Assembly: GCA_031291055.1 (NCBI GenBank)
Contig: JARLJU010000264.1
Span: 51,347-115,346 of the forward strand
Reading direction: 5' to 3'
Source: Rudaea sp.
GTDB taxonomy: Bacteria; Pseudomonadota; Gammaproteobacteria; Xanthomonadales; Rhodanobacteraceae
DNA length: 64,000 nt
A model generated the notes under the pieces. That model was not told the DNA's origin. It saw only the letters and a list, made by a program, of their open reading frames with translations, and made no database searches. Positions 52,006-60,603 of the stretch are shown here, in pieces (position 1 is the stretch's first letter; each line of letters opens with the position of its first letter). Made by a program: the position numbers and the translations under genes.

Positions 52006-53099
52006 GCGTGCGCTTCCAGCGGTGTGCGTTTGTCCACAGGTATACTTTCGAACGGCAGGCGCATGCGTACTTCGACGCCGCGCGCGGTGCTGTTGGCGAT
52101 GCTGAAGTCCTGGTGCGCGCCGTACAGCACGCTCAGCCGTTCGCGCGTGTTCGCGAGGCCCACACCGTGGCCGTTCTTGCGTTCGTTGAAGTCGGCACAG
52201 CCGGGGCCGTCGTCGTGAAGCACGATAAGCAGGCTGTCGCCGTCGCGTCGCGCCGAAATGTCGATCGTGCCGCCTTCCTCGCGACGGGATACCGCGTGTT
52301 TGATCGCGTTTTCGATCAGCGGTTGCAGGATCAGGCTCGGTACCAGCGCGTCGCGAACGTCGGATGCGATGTCCATGCGCACGCGCAGGCGCTCGGCGAA
52401 GCGCAGTTGCTCGATGCCCAGATACAGATTGGTCGCCTCGATCTCCTGGGCAAGGCTCACGCGCTGCACCGGGTCCGAATCCAGCGAATAGCGCAGGAAT
52501 GCACTCAGGCTGCCGACCATGCCGTTCGCGGTCTGCGCCTTGCCGTCCAGCACCAGGGTCGAGATCGCATTCAGCGTATTGAACAGGAAATGCGGATTGA
52601 GCTGGTAACGCAGCATCTTCAGCTGGGCCTCGTGCGCCATCGCCTGGGCCTTGAGTGCGGCCTCCTTCTGTTCCTGCAACTGGCGGCTGAACTTGATGCC
52701 GAAATACAGGCCGCTCCATGACAGCAGCAGGTAGAACATCGATGCGAAATACCACAGGTAGCCGAAGATGCTGCTTACCTCGCAGTCGTCGCAGAAACGG
52801 AACAGGAGATTGACGTAAACCGTGGCCTGGACGATCGCCGCGAACAGGAGCAGGCCAGCCGCTGCGACAATCATGCGCGTACCCGGCAGATGCCACAGGC
52901 GTTGATAGCCGAGCCGCAGCAGGCTGGTGACGACAAAGCCCGAAAGCGTCACCCCAAGCGACGAATAGACATGGTTCCAGGGCTTGCCCTCGCCCAGCGC
53001 TGCGGTAAGGTTCAGCGCGAAATAGCCCAGCCAGCCGGCAAATTGCAGCGGCCAGAATTGATGGCGCGGCTGGGCAAAGAACGCTTTGAGGGAGGTCAT
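52002..53099 (-). CDS. LytS-type sensor histidine kinase
   Basis: This 365-residue kinase has four to five membrane helices (about residues 15-135), a short coiled coil, the His_kinase domain with phosphoacceptor H170 in YQLNPHFLFNTLNAIS, and a HATPase domain with ENAIKHAV, DDGPG and GVGLANTRERL. No extracytoplasmic sensor domain of size is present, so sensing is probably within the membrane. The ATG at 53099 begins the first plausible segment; in-frame codons upstream are basic and lack a ribosome-binding site. It is divergent from rmlB. Confidence 0.9.
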   Translation of the reverse strand: MTSLKAFFAQPRHQFWPLQFAGWLGYFALNLTAALGEGKPWNHVYSSLGVTLSGFVVTSLLRLGYQRLWHLPGTRMIVAAAGLLLFAAIVQATVYVNLLFRFCDDCEVSSIFGYLWYFASMFYLLLSWSGLYFGIKFSRQLQEQKEAALKAQAMAHEAQLKMLRYQLNPHFLFNTLNAISTLVLDGKAQTANGMVGSLSAFLRYSLDSDPVQRVSLAQEIEATNLYLGIEQLRFAERLRVRMDIASDVRDALVPSLILQPLIENAIKHAVSRREEGGTIDISARRDGDSLLIVLHDDGPGCADFNERKNGHGVGLANTRERLSVLYGAHQDFSIANSTARGVEVRMRLPFESIPVDKRTPLEAHA

Positions 53100-53201
53100 G
53101 GGTCGGATGGGCCTGGACGCAAGGCATCCTAGAACGTTTCGGCTGCCCTTTGGTTCAATTCGGCGCATGGATCGCTCGCTTCGTCGCTGCAGCCGGCGAT
53201 T

Positions 53202-53231
53202 TTGGTCTGCGCGACCGGGCCGGGTTAAAAT
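53202..53231 (+). promoter_or_regulatory. Possible promoter of the rml operon
   Basis: TTGGTC at 53202-53207 and TAAAAT at 53226-53231 are 18 bases apart and lie 73 bases before the rmlB start, between it and the divergent kinase gene. The match is modest and read by eye. Confidence 0.3.
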
Positions 53232-53303
53232 GCCGGACCGCCCGCGACCGAACTGACGTTGGGCTCGAGGCAGCGCCCAAGGTAGCAAGGTAGATCGCCC
53301 GCA

Positions 53304-54356
53304 ATGAAAACCCTGTTAGTCACCGGCGGTGCCGGCTTTATCGGCGGCAACTTCGTGCTCGGCGTGCTGGGCAACGGTTATCGCGTCGTCAACCTCGACA
53401 AGCTGACCTATGCGGGAAACCTCGACACACTGGCGAGCCTGCGTGGCAACGCCGATCATATCTTCGTGCAGGGCGATATCGGCGATCGCGCGCTGGTCAC
53501 CCAGTTGCTTGCCGAGCACCGGCCGATGGCGATCGTGAATTTCGCGGCCGAATCGCATGTCGATCGCTCGATCGACGGTCCGGCGGAGTTCGTGCAGACC
53601 AATGTCGTCGGTACGCTGGCCCTGCTCGAAAGCGCGCTTGCACACTGGCGCGCGGCGCCGCTGGAGCAGCAGGATGCCTTTCGTTTCCTGCACGTATCGA
53701 CCGACGAGGTGTACGGCTCGCTCGGACCGCTCGGGCGCTTCAACGAAGAATCGCCGTACCAGCCGAATTCGCCGTATTCGGCATCGAAGGCCGCATCGGA
53801 TCACCTGGTGCGCGCCTTCCATCACACCTACGGTCTGCCGACGCTGACCACCAACTGCTCGAACAACTATGGGCCGTACCAGTTTCCGGAAAAACTAATC
53901 CCCCTGATGATCCACAAGGCGCTGGCCGGCGAGAAACTGCCGGTGTACGGTGACGGGCGCAATATCCGCGACTGGCTTTACGTCGGCGACCATTGCCGCG
54001 CGATCCAGCGCGTGCTCGAGATCGGCCGCACGGGCGAAGTATACAATGTCGGCGGCGACGCGGAGCGCGAGAATATCCACGTGGTCAGGACCATCTGCAA
54101 GCTGCTCGACGAGCGCCGGCCGCTGCTCGATGGCGCCAGGCGCGAATCGCTGATCAGCTACGTCAAGGATCGCCCCGGGCACGACCGCCGTTATGCGATC
54201 GACGCGGGCAAGATCAAGTCGCAACTCGGCTGGCGCCAGAGTGAAAGTTTCGAGTCGGGTATCGCCAGGACCGTGGACTGGTATCTGGACAACCACGGCT
54301 GGTGCCAGCGCGTGCTGGATGGAAGTTATCGCGGCGAGCGCCTAGGCGTGAGCTGA
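53304..54356 (+). CDS. rfbB: dTDP-glucose 4,6-dehydratase
   Basis: This 350-residue NAD-dependent enzyme catalyses the second step of dTDP-L-rhamnose synthesis. The Rossmann motif [11 protein letters not shown] is near residue 8. The catalytic region has the SVD-type [12 protein letters not shown] segment with its D-E pair and the YSASK motif of the extended SDR family, and the substrate loop is [15 protein letters not shown]. Length is standard. It heads the rmlB-rmlA-rmlC-S9-rmlD-manC series; rmlA follows after 17 bases. Confidence 0.97.
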   Translation: MKTLLVTGGAGFIGGNFVLGVLGNGYRVVNLDKLTYAGNLDTLASLRGNADHIFVQGDIGDRALVTQLLAEHRPMAIVNFAAESHVDRSIDGPAEFVQTNVVGTLALLESALAHWRAAPLEQQDAFRFLHVSTDEVYGSLGPLGRFNEESPYQPNSPYSASKAASDHLVRAFHHTYGLPTLTTNCSNNYGPYQFPEKLIPLMIHKALAGEKLPVYGDGRNIRDWLYVGDHCRAIQRVLEIGRTGEVYNVGGDAERENIHVVRTICKLLDERRPLLDGARRESLISYVKDRPGHDRRYAIDAGKIKSQLGWRQSESFESGIARTVDWYLDNHGWCQRVLDGSYRGERLGVS

Positions 54357-54373
54357 CTTGCAAGGAATCTACA

Positions 54374-55264
54374 ATGCAACAAATTGAAAAAGGCATCATC
54401 CTTGCCGGCGGTTCAGGGACGCGGCTGTACCCGCTGACCCAGGTCATCAGCAAGCAACTGCTGCCGGTGTACGACAAGCCGATGATCTACTATCCGCTGT
54501 CCACGCTGATGCTCGCCGGCATCCGCCAGGTGCTGGTGATAAACACGCCGCACGAGCAGGCCCTGTTCCGGCAGTTGCTTGGCGACGGCTCGCAGTGGGG
54601 CATCGACATCCGCTACGCGGTACAGCCCTCGCCCGATGGCCTTGCGCAGGCCTATGTCATCGGCCGCGATTTCGTCGCTGGTGATCCGAGCTGCCTGATC
54701 CTGGGCGACAACATCTTCTACGGACACGGCCTGACCGAAGTGTTGCGCCTGGCCGCGCTGCGCACGCACGGCGCGACCGTGTTCGGCTACTGGGTGCGCG
54801 ACCCCGAGCGCTATGGCGTCGCGCAATTCGATGCCGGCGGAAAGGTATCCGGGCTGGAGGAAAAGCCGGCGCAGCCGAGATCGAACTACGCCGTGACCGG
54901 CCTGTATTTCTATGACCAGCGCGCCTGCGATTTTGCCGCGGAACTCAAGCCGTCGCCACGCGGCGAACTCGAGATTACCGACTTGAACCGCCGCTATCTG
55001 GAAGATTCATCGTTGATGCTGGAAAAGCTCGGCCGCGGCTATGCCTGGCTCGACACGGGCACGCACGAATCGCTGACCGAAGCCTCGAACTACATCCAGA
55101 CCATCGAGAACCGGCAGGGACTGAAAGTGTGCTGCCCGGAGGAGATCGCCTACATCAACGGCTGGATCGATGCCGAGCAGGTGCTGCGCCTGGCCCAGCC
55201 CCTGGCCAAGAACGCGTATGGCCAGTATCTGCAGCAACTGGTGAGGCAGGGACCGATTGCATGA
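54374..55264 (+). CDS. rfbA: Glucose-1-phosphate thymidylyltransferase
   Basis: This 296-residue nucleotidyltransferase makes dTDP-glucose from dTTP and glucose-1-phosphate. The signature [16 protein letters not shown] is at the N-terminus, [11 protein letters not shown] holds the metal aspartate, and [14 protein letters not shown] sequence (here [21 protein letters not shown]) completes the sugar site. AAGGAATCT precedes the ATG at 54374. The frame is open further upstream inside rmlB, but that part is not homologous. Its 3' end lies ten bases before rmlC. Confidence 0.97.
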   Translation: MQQIEKGIILAGGSGTRLYPLTQVISKQLLPVYDKPMIYYPLSTLMLAGIRQVLVINTPHEQALFRQLLGDGSQWGIDIRYAVQPSPDGLAQAYVIGRDFVAGDPSCLILGDNIFYGHGLTEVLRLAALRTHGATVFGYWVRDPERYGVAQFDAGGKVSGLEEKPAQPRSNYAVTGLYFYDQRACDFAAELKPSPRGELEITDLNRRYLEDSSLMLEKLGRGYAWLDTGTHESLTEASNYIQTIENRQGLKVCCPEEIAYINGWIDAEQVLRLAQPLAKNAYGQYLQQLVRQGPIA

Positions 55265-55274
55265 AACCGACTCC

Positions 55275-55838
55275 ATGAAAGTGATCCAGACCGACCTGCC
55301 CGGCTGCGTGGTCATCGAACCGACCGTGCACGGCGATGCACGCGGCTATTTCTACGAAAGTTTCCACGCGCACAAGTACAGGAATGCGGGGCTCGATCTG
55401 CGCTTCGTGCAGAGCAACGTGTCGCGATCCGCGCATGGGGTACTGCGCGGCCTGCATTATCAGTTTCCGAATCCGCAGGGCAAGCTGGTTAACGTGCTGG
55501 AAGGCGAGGTCTACGACGTGGCCGTCGACATCCGCGTCGGCTCGCCGACGTTCGGGCGCTGGGCTGCCGCGGTGCTGAACACCAGCAACAAGCGCCATTT
55601 CTGGATACCCGAAGGTTTCGCGCACGGCTTCGCGGTGTTGTCCGACCACGCGACGTTTTCCTATCAATGCACCGCCTTGTACGACCATGCCGCCGATGCC
55701 GGCATCCGCTGGAACGATGGCGACATTGCCGTGGATTGGCCGCTCGGTGCGCCGCAGTTGTCGGACAAGGATCAGCGCGCGCCGTTTCTGCGCGATATCG
55801 CTTTGGAGAAACTTCCGGCGTACAACGCTGCCGCGTGA
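55275..55838 (+). CDS. rfbC: dTDP-4-dehydrorhamnose 3,5-epimerase
   Basis: This 187-residue cupin epimerises the keto-sugar at C3 and C5. Catalytic features are SRSAHGVLRGLHYQ with its histidine and arginine, HFWIPEGFAHGF and the late YHAAD-like DHAADAGIRWNDGDI containing the acid. The length is standard for RmlC. The ATG at 55275 starts the recognisable KVIQTDLPG segment; a TTG at 55257 would add six residues overlapping rmlA. Normally rmlD follows directly, but here an S9 peptidase gene intervenes. Confidence 0.96.
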   Translation: MKVIQTDLPGCVVIEPTVHGDARGYFYESFHAHKYRNAGLDLRFVQSNVSRSAHGVLRGLHYQFPNPQGKLVNVLEGEVYDVAVDIRVGSPTFGRWAAAVLNTSNKRHFWIPEGFAHGFAVLSDHATFSYQCTALYDHAADAGIRWNDGDIAVDWPLGAPQLSDKDQRAPFLRDIALEKLPAYNAAA

Positions 55839-55888
55839 CGGCAAGACGTTTTTCGATCTCTCATCCGTTGCTACCGACAAGGAAGACC

Positions 55889-57898
55889 ATGATGTACGTC
55901 GCAAGAGTGTTCTGGTCGATCGCGCTGTTCGCCGTTTGCGCACCGGTATTCGCCGCCGAAGTCCCGATCGCAGATTTTGCACGGCATGAGGAATATCGCA
56001 GCGTCAAGATTTCCCCGAATGGCGAATACCTGGCAGCGACAGCCGTAGTCAATGGCCAGGTCGTGCTTGAGCTGGTCAACATGGCCGACATGCGCCCGCG
56101 CGCACTGCGCCCGCGCGAAGGCGACGACATTGCAGACTACTGGTGGGTCGCTCCCGATCGCCTGATGTATACCGAGGGCGTCCACGTTGCTGGCATTGAT
56201 CGGCCGGTAAGCAGCGGAGAACTGTTCTCGATCAAGGCTGATGGCAGCGGTGCTGCATTGCTGTTCGGTTATCGCGCCGGCGCGGACGACAGCCATATGG
56301 CAACGCTGATCAAGAAGCAGACCGCCGACACTGCATCGGGCGACCTGATCACCCCGTTGCGCGACGATCCGATGCATGCGCTGATCGCAAGCTATGCCTG
56401 GAACGGTCCCGGACATACCAGCAGTTCGCTGAACGTTCACCCCGAGGTATACCGGATCGATCTGCGCGATGGGAAAAAAACCCTGGTTACCACTTCGCCG
56501 CTGCGCGGCGCAAGGTTTCTGGCTGACCACACGGGTGCGATTCGCTTTGCTCTCGGCGTGGACGCCGATCAGGTGCGCAAAGTCTGGTATCGCGATGCGC
56601 AGGGCGGCGACTGGCAGCTGCTCCACGACGAGAACAAGCAGCACGAGCGATTCACCCCGCTGATGTTCGATCGTTCCAATGACGCGGTCTACGTCATCTG
56701 CGACGGAGCCAATGGCGTTGGTGGTGTCTGCCGCTGGAATGCCGCGACGCGCAAACAGGATCTGTTGTGGAGTGCGAAGGACTCCAGCGCGATCGAGCTG
56801 GTGCGGACGTTTGACGAGCTCGATGCGTTTGCGATTCGCACGATGCCCGGCCGGCCGGCCGTTACCTTGCTCGACAAGAGTGCGCCGGAGGCCGCCCTGC
56901 TGGTGGAAATAATGAAGCAGTTGCCTGGCGAAGACATCGTTTTCACCAGTGCATCATTCGATGGCAGGAAAGCGGTTTTTCTCGCCCATGCCGACACCGA
57001 TCCGGGCGTGTTCTATCTGTACGATGTCGACAAGAAGAAAATCGTCGAGCTGTTCCAGAGCCGGCGCTGGATCAAGCCGGAACAGATGGCAAGCATGGAG
57101 CCGATCGCGCTCACCGCGCGCGACGGCCTGGCGCTGCACGGCTATCTTACGCGGCCGCCAGGCAAGCCAGCCGCCAAGCAGTTGCCGACAGTCGTGCTGG
57201 TCCACGGCGGGCCATATTTCGTGCACGATACGTGGCAGTACGAGCCGGAAGTGCAGATGCTCGCTTCACGCGGCTATGCCGTGCTGCAGGTGAACTTTCG
57301 CGGGTCGGGCGGCTACGGGGATGCGTTCACGCGCGCCGGCTTCCGCGAGTGGGGCGGCAAGATGCAGGACGATATTACCGACGCCACGCACTGGATTGTC
57401 GATCAGGGCATCGCCGACGCCAGCCGCGTCTGCATTTTCGGCACGAGCTACGGCGCCTACGCGGCGCTGGAAGGCGCGGTGAAGGAACCGGATTTATACA
57501 AATGCGCCGTGGGCAACGCGGGCATCTACGACCTGCGTCTGATGTTTACCCGCGGCGACGTTCCGCAGTCGCTGTTCGGCGAAAACTATCTGAAGATGGT
57601 GCTGGGCGAAGATCAGTCTGCCCTCTGGGAAAGATCGCCCATGGCGCACCTGGACAAGCTCAAGGCGGCCGTCATGCTGATTGTCGGCGGAGCGGACACG
57701 CGCGCGCCGCCGGTGCAGGGAGAAAGTCTGCACAATGCCTTGTTGCAGCGCAAAGTCGAGCACGAGTGGCTGTATGAGCGCACGGAAGGCCACGGCTTCT
57801 ACACCGAGGCGCACGCGGCCGAGATGGACGAGAAAATCCTGGCATTCCTGGATCGGCAGATCGGCGTGCAGAAGCCCGCCACGGCGGCGGCGCAATGA
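55889..57898 (+). CDS. Secreted S9 family prolyl oligopeptidase (in the rml operon)
   Basis: This 669-residue protein has a signal peptide (about residues 1-22), an N-terminal beta-propeller (about 25-400) and a C-terminal alpha/beta-hydrolase domain. The catalytic triad is S520 in FGTSYGAY, D603 in GGADTRAP and H635 in EGHGFYTE, and the oxyanion HGGPY and NFRGSGGYG motifs fit S9 acylaminoacyl- or dipeptidyl-peptidases. It should act in the periplasm or outside the cell. Placement inside a sugar-nucleotide operon is odd: it starts 50 bases after rmlC with AAGGAAG, and its stop overlaps the rmlD ATG. Confidence 0.92.
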   Translation: MMYVARVFWSIALFAVCAPVFAAEVPIADFARHEEYRSVKISPNGEYLAATAVVNGQVVLELVNMADMRPRALRPREGDDIADYWWVAPDRLMYTEGVHVAGIDRPVSSGELFSIKADGSGAALLFGYRAGADDSHMATLIKKQTADTASGDLITPLRDDPMHALIASYAWNGPGHTSSSLNVHPEVYRIDLRDGKKTLVTTSPLRGARFLADHTGAIRFALGVDADQVRKVWYRDAQGGDWQLLHDENKQHERFTPLMFDRSNDAVYVICDGANGVGGVCRWNAATRKQDLLWSAKDSSAIELVRTFDELDAFAIRTMPGRPAVTLLDKSAPEAALLVEIMKQLPGEDIVFTSASFDGRKAVFLAHADTDPGVFYLYDVDKKKIVELFQSRRWIKPEQMASMEPIALTARDGLALHGYLTRPPGKPAAKQLPTVVLVHGGPYFVHDTWQYEPEVQMLASRGYAVLQVNFRGSGGYGDAFTRAGFREWGGKMQDDITDATHWIVDQGIADASRVCIFGTSYGAYAALEGAVKEPDLYKCAVGNAGIYDLRLMFTRGDVPQSLFGENYLKMVLGEDQSALWERSPMAHLDKLKAAVMLIVGGADTRAPPVQGESLHNALLQRKVEHEWLYERTEGHGFYTEAHAAEMDEKILAFLDRQIGVQKPATAAAQ

Positions 57899-58827
57899 AA
57901 ATCCTGCTTCTCGGCGCCAACGGTCAGGTCGGCTTCGAACTGGCGCGGTCGCTCGCGCCGCTGGGCGAATTGTATCCGGCAACACGCGATGGCTACCGGC
58001 CGAGCCGCGTGAGATGCCTGGTTGCGGATCTCGCGGACCCGCAAATGCTTGGCGACACGCTGCACGACGTGGCACCCGACATTGTGGTAAATGCGGCAGC
58101 GTATACCGCCGTCGATCGCGCCGAGGACGACGAGGGCATCGCCGATGCCGTCAACCGCCAGTCATTGGTCGTGCTTGGGTCCTGGGCGGCGCGCAGCAAG
58201 GCGCTCGTTGTCCACTATTCCACCGACTACGTGTTCGACGGCCAGGGTTCGCGCCCGTACCGCGAGGACGATGCAACAGCACCGCTCGGCGTCTATGGCC
58301 GCAGCAAGCTGGCCGGCGAGCAGGCATTGCGCGAGTCCGGATGCGATCACCTGATTTTCCGCACGGCGTGGGTATATGCCGCACGCGGGCAGAATTTCCT
58401 GCGCACGATGCTGCGCCTGGCCGGCGAGCGCGACCAGGTGCGCATCGTGGACGACCAGCGCGGGGCGCCGACGCCGGCGCGGCTGATCGCGTCGGCTACC
58501 GCGCTGGCCCTCGCGCGCTGGCTGGCGTCCGATGCATCCAGACGAGCGGAAACGCTCGGCACATACCATCTCTGCGCGCAGGGAGAATGCACCTGGTACG
58601 AATTTGCGCGGTCCATTTTCCAGCGCGCGGACAGTGCCGTGCTGATCGGCCACAAGCCCGCGATCTTTCCGATCACGACGGCCGAGTATCCGACCCGTGC
58701 GCGCCGCCCGGCGTACTCGGTGCTCGATACGAAAAGAATCCGCGAGACGTTCGGGCTACACTTGCCGCCCTGGGAAGAAGGCCTTGATGCGGTGATCGGC
58801 GAACTGGCGACGATGCAGAGCCGCTGA
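57895..58827 (+). CDS. rfbD: dTDP-4-dehydrorhamnose reductase
   Basis: This 310-residue NAD(P)H-dependent enzyme makes dTDP-L-rhamnose, the final step. The nucleotide loop LLLGANGQVGFEL is at the N-terminus; STDYVFDG, the YGRSKLAGE active-site motif and RTAWVY are all typical. The ATG overlaps the stop of the S9 peptidase (ATGA), so its translation depends on that gene. manC follows after 18 bases. Confidence 0.96.
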   Translation: MKILLLGANGQVGFELARSLAPLGELYPATRDGYRPSRVRCLVADLADPQMLGDTLHDVAPDIVVNAAAYTAVDRAEDDEGIADAVNRQSLVVLGSWAARSKALVVHYSTDYVFDGQGSRPYREDDATAPLGVYGRSKLAGEQALRESGCDHLIFRTAWVYAARGQNFLRTMLRLAGERDQVRIVDDQRGAPTPARLIASATALALARWLASDASRRAETLGTYHLCAQGECTWYEFARSIFQRADSAVLIGHKPAIFPITTAEYPTRARRPAYSVLDTKRIRETFGLHLPPWEEGLDAVIGELATMQSR

Positions 58828-58845
58828 CTGCGGCAAAGTGGAGAA

Positions 58846-60291
58846 ATGGAAATGTTGATACCGGTCATCCTTTCCGGCGGCGCCGGCACCCGCCTGTGGC
58901 CGGTGTCGCGCAGCGCGTATCCCAAGCCGTTCATGCGCATGGCCGACGGCGAGTCGCTGCTGTACAAGACGCTGGATCGCGCCCTGCGCCTGGCCGGCGA
59001 TGGCCGTGTCCTTACCGTGACCGGACGCGACTACTATTTCCTCACCCGCGATGCCTACGCCCATCACCCCGGTGCGGATCTGGACCGCCTGCCTTTCCTG
59101 CTCGAGCCTGGCGGTCGCAATACCGCGCCGGCCATCGTGCTGGCGGCCTTGTATGCCATCGAACATATCGGCGAGGATGCGACCCTGCTCGTGCTGCCGG
59201 CCGATCATCTGATCAAGAATGTCGATGCCTTCGTTGCCGATGTGCAGCGCGCGCAGGCGCTGGCGCAGGAAGGCCGGCTGGTGACGTTCGGCATTCCGCC
59301 GACCACGGCGGAAACCGGTTTCGGCTACATCCGCATGGGTGCGCCGACTGCGCAACGTGGCAGGGAAATTTCTGCTTTCGTGGAAAAGCCGGACCTGGCA
59401 ACCGCGGAAGCCTATGTGGCCGCGGGCGACTACGTTTGGAATTCCGGCATGTTCTGCTTCCGCGCCGACGCGTTTCTGGCCGCGGCGCAATCAACCTGTC
59501 CGGATGTGCTCGCCACCGCGCGCATCTGCCATGCCAGCGCGGTCAGCGCGGAAAGCCCGGTCGAGTTCGCGCGCGAGGCGTTCATGGCGATGCCCGACAT
59601 TTCCATCGACTATGCGGTGATGGAGCGCGCGCGAAATCGCGCGGTCGTGCCGGCGACGTTCGACTGGAGCGACATCGGTTCGTGGAAGGCGGTCAGCGAA
59701 CTGGAAGCAGGCAGCGAGCCGGATGCCGCGGGCAATCGCGTGCTCGGCTCGGCGGTCATCATCGAGAGCGAGAATTGCTATATCCAGGGCGACAAGCGCA
59801 TCGTCGCGGCGGTCGGGGTGAAGGATCTGGTCATCATCGATACCGGCGACGCCGTGCTGGTGGCCGATCGTGAACGCGCGCAGCAGGTCAAGCAGGTCGT
59901 CGAGCAACTGCGTGAAACCGATCACTCCACCGCGAGATTTCACCAGACCGTGCATCGGCCCTGGGGCAGTTTCACCGTGCTCGAGGATGGCAGCGACTGC
60001 AAGGTCAAGCGTCTGACCGTCAAGCCGGGCCAGGTGCTGAGCCTGCAGAAACATCATCGCCGCAGCGAGCATTGGACTGTTGTTCACGGCACCGCCAAGG
60101 TGCGTGTGGGCGATCGCGAATTCCTGCTCGAACGCAACCAATCCACGTTCATACCGATGGGCGAGCTGCACCGGCTGGAGAATCCCGGCAATGAGGATAT
60201 CCACCTGATCGAAGTGCAGTGCGGCGATTACTTCGGCGAAGACGACATCGTGCGGCTGGAAGACAGGTACGGTCGTGTGCCGGGGCCGTGA
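58846..60291 (+). CDS. manC: Mannose-1-phosphate guanylyltransferase / mannose-6-phosphate isomerase
   Basis: This 481-residue bifunctional enzyme (type II, called xanB in Xanthomonas) has the guanylyltransferase domain first (VILSGGAGTRLWPVSRSAYPK, LLEPGGRNTAPAI, LPADHLI, FVEKPD) and a cupin phosphomannose-isomerase domain last (HRPWGSFTVLEDGSDCKVKRL, HHRRSEHWTVVHGTAKV, ENPGNEDIHLIEVQCGDYFGEDDI). It supplies GDP-mannose from fructose-6-phosphate for exopolysaccharide or LPS. It ends the rml operon, so rhamnose and mannose donors are made together. No terminator with a T-run follows. Confidence 0.96.
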   Translation: MEMLIPVILSGGAGTRLWPVSRSAYPKPFMRMADGESLLYKTLDRALRLAGDGRVLTVTGRDYYFLTRDAYAHHPGADLDRLPFLLEPGGRNTAPAIVLAALYAIEHIGEDATLLVLPADHLIKNVDAFVADVQRAQALAQEGRLVTFGIPPTTAETGFGYIRMGAPTAQRGREISAFVEKPDLATAEAYVAAGDYVWNSGMFCFRADAFLAAAQSTCPDVLATARICHASAVSAESPVEFAREAFMAMPDISIDYAVMERARNRAVVPATFDWSDIGSWKAVSELEAGSEPDAAGNRVLGSAVIIESENCYIQGDKRIVAAVGVKDLVIIDTGDAVLVADRERAQQVKQVVEQLRETDHSTARFHQTVHRPWGSFTVLEDGSDCKVKRLTVKPGQVLSLQKHHRRSEHWTVVHGTAKVRVGDREFLLERNQSTFIPMGELHRLENPGNEDIHLIEVQCGDYFGEDDIVRLEDRYGRVPGP

Positions 60292-60384
60292 CGGAAATGC
60301 GCGCCGGCCTGCGGGCATGAGGGCGTGAGCACGGGCCGGAACGGGAGCGCCCTTGCCACTCCGCTCGTGCGATGATCGACACAG

Positions 60385-60410
60385 GGCAGATCGAGCCGGC
60401 GCGATCTGCC
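60385..60410. repeat. Inverted repeat in the 312-base gap before the DUF11 gene
   Basis: GGCAGATCG and CGATCTGCC are perfectly complementary around an 8-base loop. There is no T-run. It could be an operator or a weak terminator of the rml operon. The remainder of the 60292-60603 gap shows no gene; a TACAAT at 60509 without a good -35 is the only promoter-like element. Confidence 0.5.
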
Positions 60411-60603
60411 GGATCGAACGTCAGCGGGACGCCGGCAGCGGGTTCGTGGTCTGCAACGGCCAGCCGACCGTCGTCCTGTCGATTCAGATAGGGTCTGGAA
60501 TAAATCGGTACAATCCCGCCGCGGCCAAATTGTGATGGCTATCGCAAGTTGGCATGAAAGCTGCCTTGTTGGAAGTATTCGAACTTTGTTCAAGGGGGAA
60601 GTT

